Below are positions 35,232 through 43,860 of a DNA stretch of 55,987 bases, in pieces; the stretch's first letter is position 1; each line of letters starts with the position of its first letter. The notes under the pieces were generated by a model. That model saw only the letters and a list, made by a program, of their open reading frames with translations. It had not been told where the DNA came from and ran no database searches. Location: positions 1-55,987 of the forward strand of contig JABXKC010000027.1 in assembly GCA_013375495.1 (NCBI GenBank). The letters are read 5' to 3'. Source of the DNA: Promethearchaeota archaeon (GTDB lineage: Archaea; Asgardarchaeota; Lokiarchaeia; Sigynarchaeales; SOKP01). The translations under genes and the position numbers were made by a program.

Positions 35232-36383
35232 ATGAATGGAATTTGGGACGAAAAAGCTGATGCAATAAAGAAAGGAGATAACCTTCGGGATGTTTCATCT
35301 CTTATCAATAAAACTCTTAAAGATGATGAGGGTTTTACTCATTTTATCTTTAGTAAAGCTAATTTTAAAAATCCTTGGTACGCTATACCAGAAGACGATT
35401 TCAAATTGTTTGAAAACTTTATTGAAGGCGGATCTAGAGCGTATCCTTCTGATGGTAGCATACCATGTGATATAGTGGCGAGAGAAGCGAGAAAAGTTCT
35501 CAAGAAAATTGAACTGTGTTCCCAAGATCCTAATCACCATTATTGTGAAGATGCTCGTGAAGTATTAAAAAATGGAAAATTTTCGTTACTTAGAGGCACA
35601 TTAAAACTCTATTTAGGCAAATATACCACCCGGGATTGGAGAAGAAAAAGATTTACAGACGATATCGATTTTTGGATGTTCCAGACGGATTTATTGGACT
35701 CTTCTTTGAAGGGGTGTAGTTTTGTAAAAGATAAAGAAACAGGTGAATGGCAAAAAACCGTAGAATGGAATAAATTTGAGACTAAAGAAAATAGACGCGA
35801 AACTCTTTTTGCTGCGAATAACCTTAATCAATTACTCGATTTTGGAGCTGGTAGTTATCTCACTGGTTCAAGGTTAAAAGAAATTTTTGATAAAAAAATT
35901 AAAAGAGGTCACGATGTAGATTTAAGCGATATTATAAATGTAGCAATGGTGAACAATGGCGTTGATGGTATACACAAAGATGAGTGGTTAGATGCATGGA
36001 GTTCTTTTGAACAGGCGGCTAATACGCGAAATACCAGAACCACCTCTAATTTAATAAGCATTTGCCGCTATTCCTTATCAATTGCAGATCACCTCGAAAA
36101 AGTTAGCGAGGCTATTAGAAAGTATAAAGATCATATTTTAGACAAATCTAAATATTCAGACGAGAGAATAAAATTCCTCTGTAATATCTCTACTCATTGG
36201 CAAAAATTTTATAATGCTAACGGAGTAGATGAAACAAGAAAGATTATTCATGATTTTTACGAAGAACAAGCAGAAGAGAAACCGTTGCATGCACAAAACC
36301 TAAGAAAATTTGCTAAGAGTATCCTAAAACTACTTAATTCCAAATACGAATATCTTAAGATTACATTCGAAATTGAGCTTTAA
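35232..36383 (+). CDS. Uncharacterised 383-residue protein, possible nucleotidyltransferase-like motif
   Basis: A clean ORF with normal codon use, but no family I recognise. KYTTRDWRRKRFTDDIDFWMF (two overlapping parts, TRDWRRKRF and TDDIDFWMF) recalls the DxD strand of nucleotidyltransferases of the AbiEii type (RxTxDIDF), a weak likeness. It is rich in Asp, Trp and basic residues, with no TM segment or signal peptide. The C-terminal half is helical (SICRYSLSIADHLEKVSEAI). It may form a pair with the glutaredoxin-like gene 50 bases downstream. Confidence 0.5.
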   Translation: MNGIWDEKADAIKKGDNLRDVSSLINKTLKDDEGFTHFIFSKANFKNPWYAIPEDDFKLFENFIEGGSRAYPSDGSIPCDIVAREARKVLKKIELCSQDPNHHYCEDAREVLKNGKFSLLRGTLKLYLGKYTTRDWRRKRFTDDIDFWMFQTDLLDSSLKGCSFVKDKETGEWQKTVEWNKFETKENRRETLFAANNLNQLLDFGAGSYLTGSRLKEIFDKKIKRGHDVDLSDIINVAMVNNGVDGIHKDEWLDAWSSFEQAANTRNTRTTSNLISICRYSLSIADHLEKVSEAIRKYKDHILDKSKYSDERIKFLCNISTHWQKFYNANGVDETRKIIHDFYEEQAEEKPLHAQNLRKFAKSILKLLNSKYEYLKITFEIEL

Positions 36384-36435
36384 TTTTCAAATTATAAAAT
36401 AAAAGTTTAATAATTTGTGTTTTAATCTTTCAATC

Positions 36436-36732
36436 ATGACTCAATTTAAGATTGTAATTAAAAAAAGTTGCTTTTTCTGTGAAATGTTACTAACTTGGCT
36501 CAAGGATAAAAATATTGATTATAAAGTTTTAGACTACCAAGATCCTAAAGATTTTGACGATCCTCTAATGAAAAATCCTACGTTCAATAGCCTTTATTGT
36601 GATATGAGCGCCTGTGTTGAAAGTCTACCGTTAGTAGTGAAAAACAATAAAGAGTTCTTCTACAGCGAAATTTGGGATTTAGTTAATAATACTATCGTAG
36701 AAGAAAAAGCTAAGGAGATTTTTGAAATATAG
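36436..36732 (+). CDS. Glutaredoxin-like small thioredoxin-fold protein
   Basis: A 98-residue protein from ATG at 36436 (a GTG at 36415 is a less likely start). FKIVIKKSCFFCEMLLTWLKDKNIDYKVLDYQD is the beta-alpha-beta opening of glutaredoxins with the CFFC redox pair; SLPLVVKNNKEFFYS contains the cis-proline loop (SLP) and following strand. It probably reduces disulfides or handles thiol adducts. Position after the 383-residue unknown gene gives no further hint. Confidence 0.8.
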   Translation: MTQFKIVIKKSCFFCEMLLTWLKDKNIDYKVLDYQDPKDFDDPLMKNPTFNSLYCDMSACVESLPLVVKNNKEFFYSEIWDLVNNTIVEEKAKEIFEI

Positions 36733-36802
36733 TGTTAAAAATGTGCTTTTTTTAGATTTAAATTAATTTAAGCTTCTTTTTTTAATTTGAGGAGCAAATC
36801 TT

Positions 36803-36822
36803 CGTGAAACTGAACTTTCACG
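36803..36822 (+). other. Perfect 7-bp hairpin between convergent genes
   Basis: CGTGAAA, a 6-base loop, TTTCACG. It is in the 190-base spacer between the glutaredoxin gene (plus) and the MFS gene (minus), both ending here. It could mark a small RNA or a processing site. No T tract follows directly, so it is not a classical terminator. Confidence 0.4.
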
Positions 36823-36908
36823 TACTTAAATATATCTTTCCAGAATATCTCAATATAGCTCTCGATAATACACCTCTAAATTTTAAAAATGAGTTTAAAT
36901 ACAATTAG
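36804..36908 (+). CDS. Possible 34-residue small ORF
   Basis: GTG start preceded by TTGAGGAG about ten bases upstream, then MKLNFHVLKYIFPEY and further to TAG. The sequence could be a small protein, a fragment of a decayed gene, or chance. Its first codons form one arm of the hairpin at 36803-36822. No family recognised. Confidence 0.2.
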   Translation: MKLNFHVLKYIFPEYLNIALDNTPLNFKNEFKYN

Positions 36909-36924
36909 ATAAAAGAATTGTTTT

Positions 36925-38196
36925 TTATTCACTTCTTTCTTCTCTCAATTCTAATCCTAATTCTTCTACCAAAGTATCAGTTTTTTTAGTAAGACGTTTT
37001 TTTGTAACTCCATTAAGGATCAAAAAACCAAAGATAGCAATCAAGCATAAAATTCCCGCAATGTACCATACCCATTTCTGTCCAATATAAAAATAGACTA
37101 TACTAGCCCCTGAAATTCCAAATAAAGTTGGAATAGACCAATGAAAGCCGTAAACTGCCATATATCTACCTCGCTTATCTTCAGAAGCAAATCGTGCAAC
37201 AGTAGCTTGCGAAACTGGTATTACAATCATTTCCCCTACTGTTAGAATAGCCATCGCTACGAAAAACAAGTACCATTCAGACACAAAACCATACATCACA
37301 AAACCAATCATATAAAAAAGTGTACCTAAAGCCATCATTTTCATAGGTGCATACTTTGCAGTCCTTCTTGTGATCCAGAACTGAAATGCTACTACCATCA
37401 AAGCATTCATACTTAGTAAAGCTCCAAACCACTCTAATGGGAAATTGTACAATTCCCATAAAAATACCGATAATGTACTGTTCATTTGCATGTAAACTAA
37501 CACCGTCAAAGCAGATACAGCGAGAAAGAGTATGAAAACATAATCTTTTACTACTTCTATGTAACCTATTAGCGTTTTCCCTAACGATTCTTCGGGTTTA
37601 TCATCTTGTTTTTCCGGTTTCGTTTCAGGGATAACAATGAATACAATTAATGCAGTTATTAAACTACTGACAGCATCTGAAACAAACAATATCAAATAAG
37701 AATACCTATATAGCATTCCCCCAAGAATCGGACCTCCTACTGCTGAAAGATTTACAGCTACTCGCAATAATCCAAATCCATCTGCTCGTTTATCTTCTGG
37801 AAGTAAATCCACAACCATTGCTTGCCGTGCTGGACCTCCTAAATCACCTAAAACGCCTAAAACTGCTGCTATTATGAAAAAAAGATATAAATCATTAACT
37901 ATTCCCATCAGGATACTTCCAATACCACTTGAAATTAAACCGAAAAGTAGCATCGACCGACGACCATATTTATCAGTTAATGCACCTCCTATCGTACTAC
38001 CAATTATGCTTCCAAGCGCAAATATAAAAAATAAAACTCCTACCTCTATTATTGTCACATTAAAATGATCGATAAGATATACTGAAAAAAAGGGAAATAA
38101 TAAGAAACCTCCTAATCTATCAATGAAAGTGGCTAAAACCAAGACTCTAAATGGATTTGGGTACTTTTTCTTTTCCTTTTTACCTTCTGTAACCAT
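36925..38196 (-). CDS. Major facilitator superfamily transporter
   Basis: A 423-residue membrane protein with 12 likely TM segments. The signature between TM2 and TM3 reads GGALTDKYGRRSMLLFG, and a related one appears in the second half (ITRRTAKYAPMKMMALG). RQAMVVDLLPEDKRADGFG and RFASEDKRGRYMAVYGFHWS resemble the drug-efflux DHA1 branch of the MFS. The substrate is not predictable. It diverges from the acyl-CoA dehydrogenase gene. Confidence 0.9.
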   Translation of the reverse strand: MVTEGKKEKKKYPNPFRVLVLATFIDRLGGFLLFPFFSVYLIDHFNVTIIEVGVLFFIFALGSIIGSTIGGALTDKYGRRSMLLFGLISSGIGSILMGIVNDLYLFFIIAAVLGVLGDLGGPARQAMVVDLLPEDKRADGFGLLRVAVNLSAVGGPILGGMLYRYSYLILFVSDAVSSLITALIVFIVIPETKPEKQDDKPEESLGKTLIGYIEVVKDYVFILFLAVSALTVLVYMQMNSTLSVFLWELYNFPLEWFGALLSMNALMVVAFQFWITRRTAKYAPMKMMALGTLFYMIGFVMYGFVSEWYLFFVAMAILTVGEMIVIPVSQATVARFASEDKRGRYMAVYGFHWSIPTLFGISGASIVYFYIGQKWVWYIAGILCLIAIFGFLILNGVTKKRLTKKTDTLVEELGLELREERSE

Positions 38197-38361
38197 AATT
38201 AACCCATTAAATCATTAAATAGTATCGTTTAAGAATTTCTGGTTTTTAAAAATACCAAATTCCCCATATGTTAATGATAACTCTAATAATTGTAAACTAA
38301 TAAATTTTAATCAATATATTATCTTTATTGAGTATAATAAAAAATCAAGGGAGAATTGAAA

Positions 38362-39606
38362 ATGTTTGATTATATAATAAGTGAAGATGCCAAAAAGATA
38401 AAAAAAGAGGTACGGGCATTTGTAAGAGACGAAATTCCTCACTCTTTAATTAAAAAAATGGATAAAGAAGAAATTAATTACCCTACAGAGTATTTACAGA
38501 AACTTGGTGAAAAAAATCTTATAGGATTAAGATTTCCTAAGGAATATGGAGGACGAGGCTTGAATTGGGAGTGTGAGGTCGTTGCTCTTGAAGAAGTAGG
38601 CGTATTAGGAAGCTCACTACCTTGCTTATATTCTCTTCCTATAATTACTGGGGAAGCTATGAATATGTTTGGGTCTGAGGATCAAAAGTTAAACTACTTA
38701 AAACCCATGTGTGAAGGAAAAAAATATACAGCAGAAGCATTAACAGAACCAAGAGGGGGTTCTGATTTTTTTGGTGCGACTTGCACGGCTGTCAAAGAAG
38801 GTGATTATTATATATTAAACGGGGAGAAACGTTTTGTTGTAGGAGCTGAAGGCGCTGATTTTTTCCTCGTTTATGCTAAAACCAATCTTGATCCTAAATC
38901 TGACCCTAGGGCGTCGCTTAGCCTATTTATTGTAGATCGGAGTAAGGGCGTTGAGACGGAATATATATATGGACTTCTTGGAACAAGGGGAGGTGGCGCT
39001 GGAAGACTTAAATTCGAAGATGTTCAAGTACCTCAAGAAAATGTCATTATGGGAGAAGGGAAGGGAGGTTTAATTTTTTATCAAATGATGGTTCCTGAAC
39101 GCCTTACAACCGCATCAGGCTCATTGGGATCGGCTAGAACATGTCTTCACATTGCTACTAAATACTCAACTAAAAGGAAAGCTTTTGGACAGACAATTAA
39201 AAACTTTCAAGCCGTTAATTTTAGAATAGCAGATAGTATTACACTCTTAGACGCTGCGAGATCAATCGTTTTAAATACCGCAAGGACTATTGATGCTGGA
39301 GCTCCGGCAGCTTTACAGAGAAGACTTGTATCAGAATCTAAAAAATTCTCTACTAAAGCATGTTGGAAGGTTATCAATAACGCTATGCAAGTAATGGGGG
39401 GAATTGGATATACTACGGTTTATCCCATTGAAAGAATACTTCGCGATTCGAGACTTGGAGAAATCTGGACTGGAACCTCAGAAATAATGAGTTTAATTAT
39501 TCAGCACGAATATTATAAAGAGTTGCTAAGCGAAAAATGGCTTGATCGAGATGTAGAAAAAGATGCAATTGATGCAGATCAAGAAGAAGAAAAACATTTT
39601 GGTTAA
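38362..39606 (+). CDS. Acyl-CoA dehydrogenase, catalytic glutamate in the isovaleryl/long-chain position
   Basis: FAD-dependent desaturase of acyl-CoA, about 414 residues. N-terminal helical domain, then [13 protein letters not shown] (FAD and substrate binding), beta domain, and C-terminal helices with [12 protein letters not shown] and [20 protein letters not shown]. The usual catalytic Glu of short and medium-chain enzymes (in YEGT) is replaced by Thr (IWTGTSEIM). Instead a Glu stands in PERL at residue 246, matching the base of isovaleryl-CoA and long-chain dehydrogenases. GGGAG supports ATG 38362. No ETF or other beta-oxidation genes are adjacent. Confidence 0.9.
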   Translation: MFDYIISEDAKKIKKEVRAFVRDEIPHSLIKKMDKEEINYPTEYLQKLGEKNLIGLRFPKEYGGRGLNWECEVVALEEVGVLGSSLPCLYSLPIITGEAMNMFGSEDQKLNYLKPMCEGKKYTAEALTEPRGGSDFFGATCTAVKEGDYYILNGEKRFVVGAEGADFFLVYAKTNLDPKSDPRASLSLFIVDRSKGVETEYIYGLLGTRGGGAGRLKFEDVQVPQENVIMGEGKGGLIFYQMMVPERLTTASGSLGSARTCLHIATKYSTKRKAFGQTIKNFQAVNFRIADSITLLDAARSIVLNTARTIDAGAPAALQRRLVSESKKFSTKACWKVINNAMQVMGGIGYTTVYPIERILRDSRLGEIWTGTSEIMSLIIQHEYYKELLSEKWLDRDVEKDAIDADQEEEKHFG

Positions 39607-39645
39607 AGGAAAATATTCGAAAATCAAATTTTTTTATTATTTTAC

Positions 39646-40794
39646 TTACTTTTGTTTCGATAAATATCGTATTTTAACCAGTAAATCCCTTAATTCCATT
39701 TTATCATTATCCGTTGTGATGTATTTCTTCTTAACACCCTCAGCGAGAGGAATTGTTTTAATTTTATTTCCTTGAAGCGAAACCATGTTTCCAAATTTAC
39801 CATCCAAAACCAGTTTCATAGATGCAAGTCCAAAACGCAATCCTAAAATCCGATCAAAGGAATTTGGCGTTCCAGCGCGCATTGTATGACCAAGAACTAC
39901 GCTTCTACATTCAAAATCAACGCCATTATTCCGAAAATCTGCTTTAAGATCCTCTCTTAAGTTTAATTCGTCAACAATTATTTTAGATATATTTAGTTTT
40001 GCGAGTAAAGGATTACCAAATGTATCTTTTGGCAATTTATCAATAGTCTCTTTCGAAATAGTCTTAAAATCTCTTTCTAACGATTCATTTTTAGGATAAG
40101 CACCTTCAGATGTTGCTATAATGTGATAAGTATATCCCGCATTTACTCTACTTCTAAGTACATCAACGATATCTCTTTCGAAATCAAACGGTGTTTCAGG
40201 GATAAGTATTATATCTGCACCTGCAGAAAGTCCGCTATACATGGTAAGAAATCCTGCATCCCGACCCATAACCTCAACTACGAATACTCTTTGGTGTGAT
40301 CTTGCCGTAGTGGTTAGATTATCCATTGCGTTTGAGGCTAGTTGTACAGCGCTCCAAAATCCAAATGTATAATGCGTTCCCGCAAGGTCATTATCAATAG
40401 TTTTTGGACAACCGATTACATTTGCTTTTGCGTATTTACACATAGCGTCCGCAACACTTAAAGTGTCATCTCCTCCGATTGCAATCAATGCGTCAATATC
40501 AAAGTCTTCTAATTTAGCAACTAAATCTTGAGCAACTTTCTCTTTAGATTCAGCACCTTTGAACGGATTGGTTCTGCTTGTGTATAATATAGTTCCTCCA
40601 ATGGTATGTAAGTCATCGTGTTCTGCAATTTTGAGCGGAATTGTTAGATTTTCCATAAGTCCTTTCCAACCTTTAAGAATTCCGACACATTCTATACCAG
40701 CATCATAGGCTTTTAACATTATTCCATAAATTACTGAATTTAAGCCTGGGCAATCGCCACCTCCAGTGAGGATTCCTATTTTTTTAATTGTCAA
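39646..40794 (-). CDS. pfkA: 6-phosphofructokinase of PPi-dependent type
   Basis: Phosphorylates fructose 6-phosphate. A 382-residue PfkA-family protein with GILTGGGDCPGLNSVI, IGGTILYTSRTNPF, ALIAIGGDDTLSVADAM and IGCPKTIDNDLAGTHYTFGF. The GGDDT form (Asp where ATP enzymes have Gly) together with PKTIDND (Lys where ATP enzymes have Gly) is the known mark of pyrophosphate-dependent enzymes. Start codon is TTG at 40794. The enzyme would make glycolysis at this step reversible. No other glycolysis gene is adjacent. Confidence 0.9.
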   Translation of the reverse strand: MTIKKIGILTGGGDCPGLNSVIYGIMLKAYDAGIECVGILKGWKGLMENLTIPLKIAEHDDLHTIGGTILYTSRTNPFKGAESKEKVAQDLVAKLEDFDIDALIAIGGDDTLSVADAMCKYAKANVIGCPKTIDNDLAGTHYTFGFWSAVQLASNAMDNLTTTARSHQRVFVVEVMGRDAGFLTMYSGLSAGADIILIPETPFDFERDIVDVLRSRVNAGYTYHIIATSEGAYPKNESLERDFKTISKETIDKLPKDTFGNPLLAKLNISKIIVDELNLREDLKADFRNNGVDFECRSVVLGHTMRAGTPNSFDRILGLRFGLASMKLVLDGKFGNMVSLQGNKIKTIPLAEGVKKKYITTDNDKMELRDLLVKIRYLSKQK

Positions 40795-40871
40795 ATGATT
40801 TCACACCTATTTTAAATCAGTTTTAAATATTTATATCTATTTAGGAATTATGATAAATTCACTTATTACTT

Positions 40872-41441
40872 TTAATCCAATTCTTCATTTTCAATTTTTT
40901 GGAATGAGTAGTTTGATTCATCCTCTGGAATTATATAACTTCCTCCTCCTTTGTCAGTTATTATTAAAGTGAATTTAAATTCTCCCTTTAGCGCTTTATT
41001 TAGGTCTTGTAAAACTATATCAATTTCTTCTATTTGAACATCGTCATTTTCGAGATTTTTGCGATAAATTGAAACAGCATTTTCAAATCTAAATAAAATG
41101 CCTTCCACATTGGTGTAGTAAAAGTCTGCGTTTGGACCGGGCTCTACAAATAATTCCAACTCCGGAATTTCTAATCTTCCTACTGGGGAACGGTAAATTT
41201 TTGATTTTAAATCTTTTTCGTTTGAAACCTTTAAAGTCATTATTCCGGGAGTATTGTTAGTGGTTAGTGGAATTATATCATTATTCGTAAAATTACAAAT
41301 GTTACATTCGAATCTAATTAGTATCATTTTATCTCCGTCAGGTACGTCGTAAGTAGTTTTAAGAATTTTTATCTTACCCTTTTCACACGAAGGGCATTTG
41401 AATGAAAATTCTACCTCTTCATTTTTTGATTTTTCTGACAC
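40872..41441 (-). CDS. ZPR1-like zinc finger protein
   Basis: A 189-residue protein with one ZPR1 unit: a C4 zinc finger (FKCPSCEKGKIKIL, then RFECNICNFTNND) followed by the beta-rich half (KSKIYRSPVGRLEIPELELFVEPG, then TNVEGILFRFENAV) and a C-terminal segment with GEFKFTLIITDKGGGSYIIP. Eukaryotic ZPR1 has two such units and helps fold eEF1A; archaeal forms have one. A promoter region shared with the por operon lies upstream (238 bases). Confidence 0.9.
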   Translation of the reverse strand: MSEKSKNEEVEFSFKCPSCEKGKIKILKTTYDVPDGDKMILIRFECNICNFTNNDIIPLTTNNTPGIMTLKVSNEKDLKSKIYRSPVGRLEIPELELFVEPGPNADFYYTNVEGILFRFENAVSIYRKNLENDDVQIEEIDIVLQDLNKALKGEFKFTLIITDKGGGSYIIPEDESNYSFQKIENEELD

Positions 41442-41680
41442 ATTTACTCACTATCTACATTATTGGAGGTTAAGTTATAGTTTTCATTATTTTTCAACCA
41501 TTTAAGTGGCGTCCTTATAAATTTTATCCAGAAATTTTTAATTTATTGCTAGTTACTTTACCTTAGTAGTTCTATTTACGATAATTTTATAAGTTTTCCA
41601 AAAAAAATACTATATTATAGTTTTACGGCTTTTATTATTATCAATATTATATGATCGAATAAGTAAAAGGTTGGAAAAAA

Positions 41681-42265
41681 TTGACGGATAATGGAATAAT
41701 AGAAATTACCTTTCATGGTCGAGGAGGTCAAACCGCTATCACTGCTAGTCAACTTCTAGCACAAATGGCTTATGAAGAGCGTTTTAAAGACGCTATTGCT
41801 ATACCTATTATTGGAGCAGAGAGGAGAGGAGCACCAATCCAAGCATTTACTAAGTTATCAAGGAATAAAACGATAAAAACATACGATAGTGTAAAAAATC
41901 CCGATTATATGTTAATTTTTGACCCTTCCTTGTTAGATATTCCTAGAGTTCTAAAAACGGTAAAAAGCGGAGTCACACTACTAATTAATACAAAAAATCC
42001 AATCGATACTTGTGAATTTCCCGAAAATATAAAAATTTACATTGTTGACGCTACAGGAATCTGTATAAAACTAGGATTTATGCATTCGAGTGGCCCCATT
42101 TTGAACATTCCAATGCTGGGGGCATTTGGGCAATTAACTGGTTTTTATAATTTAGACACTATGAAAAAAGTGTTATATGGAGAATATGGAGAGGTCAGGG
42201 GTAAGACAAATTTAGAAGTCGCCATCGAAGCTTATAATAATGTTAAGGAGGTAGAATTTGAATGA
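41681..42265 (+). CDS. porG: 2-oxoacid:ferredoxin oxidoreductase gamma subunit
   Basis: First gene of a porGDAB operon. GRGGQTAITASQLLAQMAY at the start is the conserved gamma-subunit motif, with PIIGAERRGAPIQAF next, and NIPMLGAFGQLTGF near the end. 194 residues from a TTG start. Together the subunits oxidise pyruvate or another 2-oxoacid to acyl-CoA and reduce ferredoxin. Its end overlaps the porD start by four bases. Confidence 0.92.
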   Translation: MTDNGIIEITFHGRGGQTAITASQLLAQMAYEERFKDAIAIPIIGAERRGAPIQAFTKLSRNKTIKTYDSVKNPDYMLIFDPSLLDIPRVLKTVKSGVTLLINTKNPIDTCEFPENIKIYIVDATGICIKLGFMHSSGPILNIPMLGAFGQLTGFYNLDTMKKVLYGEYGEVRGKTNLEVAIEAYNNVKEVEFE

Positions 42266-42600
42266 ACAAGGCGATTTGGAAGAATATATGTGAAGATAAA
42301 GATAAAAGACCTGAAGTTCAAGAATATAAAAATTGGAAAGAACTGCCTCCAATCCCCATATCACTTCCTATAAAAGGAAGTATTGGAACCACAGGAGATT
42401 GGAGAACGTTTAAACCCGTTGTTGATCGAGATACTTGTACTAAATGTGGCATTTGCTGGATGTATTGCCCCGAAGGGACAATAATTAGAAATGATGAAGG
42501 AGAATTTGAAGTCGATTATGTTTATTGTAAAGGTTGTGGTATATGTGCAAAAGAATGTCCCACAAAAAGTATAGAAATGATTAGAGAGAGTGAAGTTTAA
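42262..42600 (+). CDS. porD: 2-oxoacid:ferredoxin oxidoreductase delta subunit (2x[4Fe-4S] ferredoxin)
   Basis: A 112-residue ferredoxin-type subunit. CTKCGICWMYCPEG and CKGCGICAKECPTK each give four cysteines for a [4Fe-4S] cluster. The N-terminal part contains KGSIGTTGDWRTFKPV, typical of PorD. The ATG overlaps the porG stop (ATGA). Confidence 0.95.
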   Translation: MNKAIWKNICEDKDKRPEVQEYKNWKELPPIPISLPIKGSIGTTGDWRTFKPVVDRDTCTKCGICWMYCPEGTIIRNDEGEFEVDYVYCKGCGICAKECPTKSIEMIRESEV

Positions 42601-42601
42601 T

Positions 42602-43858
42602 ATGGTTGAAGCACAAGAAGGTTTTACTCAGAAAAAAGAAACTAAAATAATAAAGGGAAATGTAGCAGCAGCTTACGCTGCAAAATCTGCACGGGTCCAA
42701 GTGATAAGTGCTTATCCCATTACCCCACAAACAACCGTAGTAGAAAAATTATCAGAGTTCGCAGATAATGGTGAAATGCCTGGAACTGAATATATTAAAT
42801 TCGAGTCAGAACACTCTGTGATGGCTTCTATCATTGGTGCAAGCACTGCAGGGACTCGTACTTTCACTGCTACCTCAGGACAAGGATTATTTTACATGTA
42901 TGAAATGATTCATTGGGCTGCAGGTGCTCGTTTACCTATTGTTACTACAATAGCTTCAAGAGGTCCCGCCCCTCCATGGAATATTTGGGCAGACTTCACA
43001 GATGTAATAAGCTGTAGAGATACTGGTTGGATGATTTCATTTGCATCAGGTCATCAAGAGATCTATGACGATATATTAATGTCATATAAAATTAGCGAAG
43101 ATTACGATATTTTATTACCTAAATTAGTAGCTTATGGTGGATTTACTCTATCTCATACATCTAAACCAGTAACCATAGAAGATCAAGATGAAGTCGATGA
43201 TTTTTTACCACCGCTTCCAGATGAGAGAGGATGGCCTCATATTTTTCTCGATCCTGAAAGACCAATGATGCACGGAAATCTAATCATGCCATCCGGTTTT
43301 TACAATGAATTTAGATTAAAAATCCACTATACTCACACTATCGCAAAACAAAAAATCAAGGATGTTGCTGCAGAATTCGAGAAAAAGTTTGGTCGATCTT
43401 ATGGAAATGGATTAATTGAAGAATATAAAATGAAAGATGCGGAAGTTGCTATACTTAATTACGGTGAACTTGCTATGCAGATGGAAGATGCGGTTGACGA
43501 TCTTAGGAATGAAGGCTATAAAGTGGGATGTGTAAAGTTAAGATATTTTCGACCATTTCCAGTTGAAGATATAATCCAAATTGCAAATAAAGTTAAGGTT
43601 CTTGGTGTAGCTGATAGAGCTACTGCGTTTGGATCTCCAACTGGAGGACCTGTAAGTTGTGAACTGAAAGCAGCTCTGTATGGTTCTGGAGTAACTACAA
43701 AAGTTTTACCAATTGTAATGGGTTTAGGTGGTAGAGAAGTAGGATTAGAACAGCAAAAAAATCAGTTAAAAGTATTGAATAAGTTAAATGAAACTGGAGA
43801 GCTTCCAAAAGATATGATTGAAGGGACTTTCTGGGATGGCTTATTGGAGGTCGATTAA
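42602..43858 (+). CDS. porA: 2-oxoacid:ferredoxin oxidoreductase alpha subunit
   Basis: A 418-residue subunit from ATG at 42602, one base after the porD stop. GNVAAAYAAKSARVQVISAYP and ITPQTTVVEKLSEF carry the conserved YPITPQT motif; FTATSGQGLFYMYEMIHWA and RGPAPPWNIWADFTD follow. The C-terminal domain is transketolase-like (VLGVADRATAFGSPTGGPV). Binding-site features fit pyruvate or branched-chain 2-oxoacids; the exact substrate is not certain. Confidence 0.93.
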   Translation: MVEAQEGFTQKKETKIIKGNVAAAYAAKSARVQVISAYPITPQTTVVEKLSEFADNGEMPGTEYIKFESEHSVMASIIGASTAGTRTFTATSGQGLFYMYEMIHWAAGARLPIVTTIASRGPAPPWNIWADFTDVISCRDTGWMISFASGHQEIYDDILMSYKISEDYDILLPKLVAYGGFTLSHTSKPVTIEDQDEVDDFLPPLPDERGWPHIFLDPERPMMHGNLIMPSGFYNEFRLKIHYTHTIAKQKIKDVAAEFEKKFGRSYGNGLIEEYKMKDAEVAILNYGELAMQMEDAVDDLRNEGYKVGCVKLRYFRPFPVEDIIQIANKVKVLGVADRATAFGSPTGGPVSCELKAALYGSGVTTKVLPIVMGLGGREVGLEQQKNQLKVLNKLNETGELPKDMIEGTFWDGLLEVD

Positions 43859-43860
43859 AT

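Noticed and set aside
39646..40794. ATP-dependent phosphofructokinase
   Set aside because: GGDDT and PKTIDND are the pyrophosphate-type residues; ATP enzymes have GGDG and PGTIDND.
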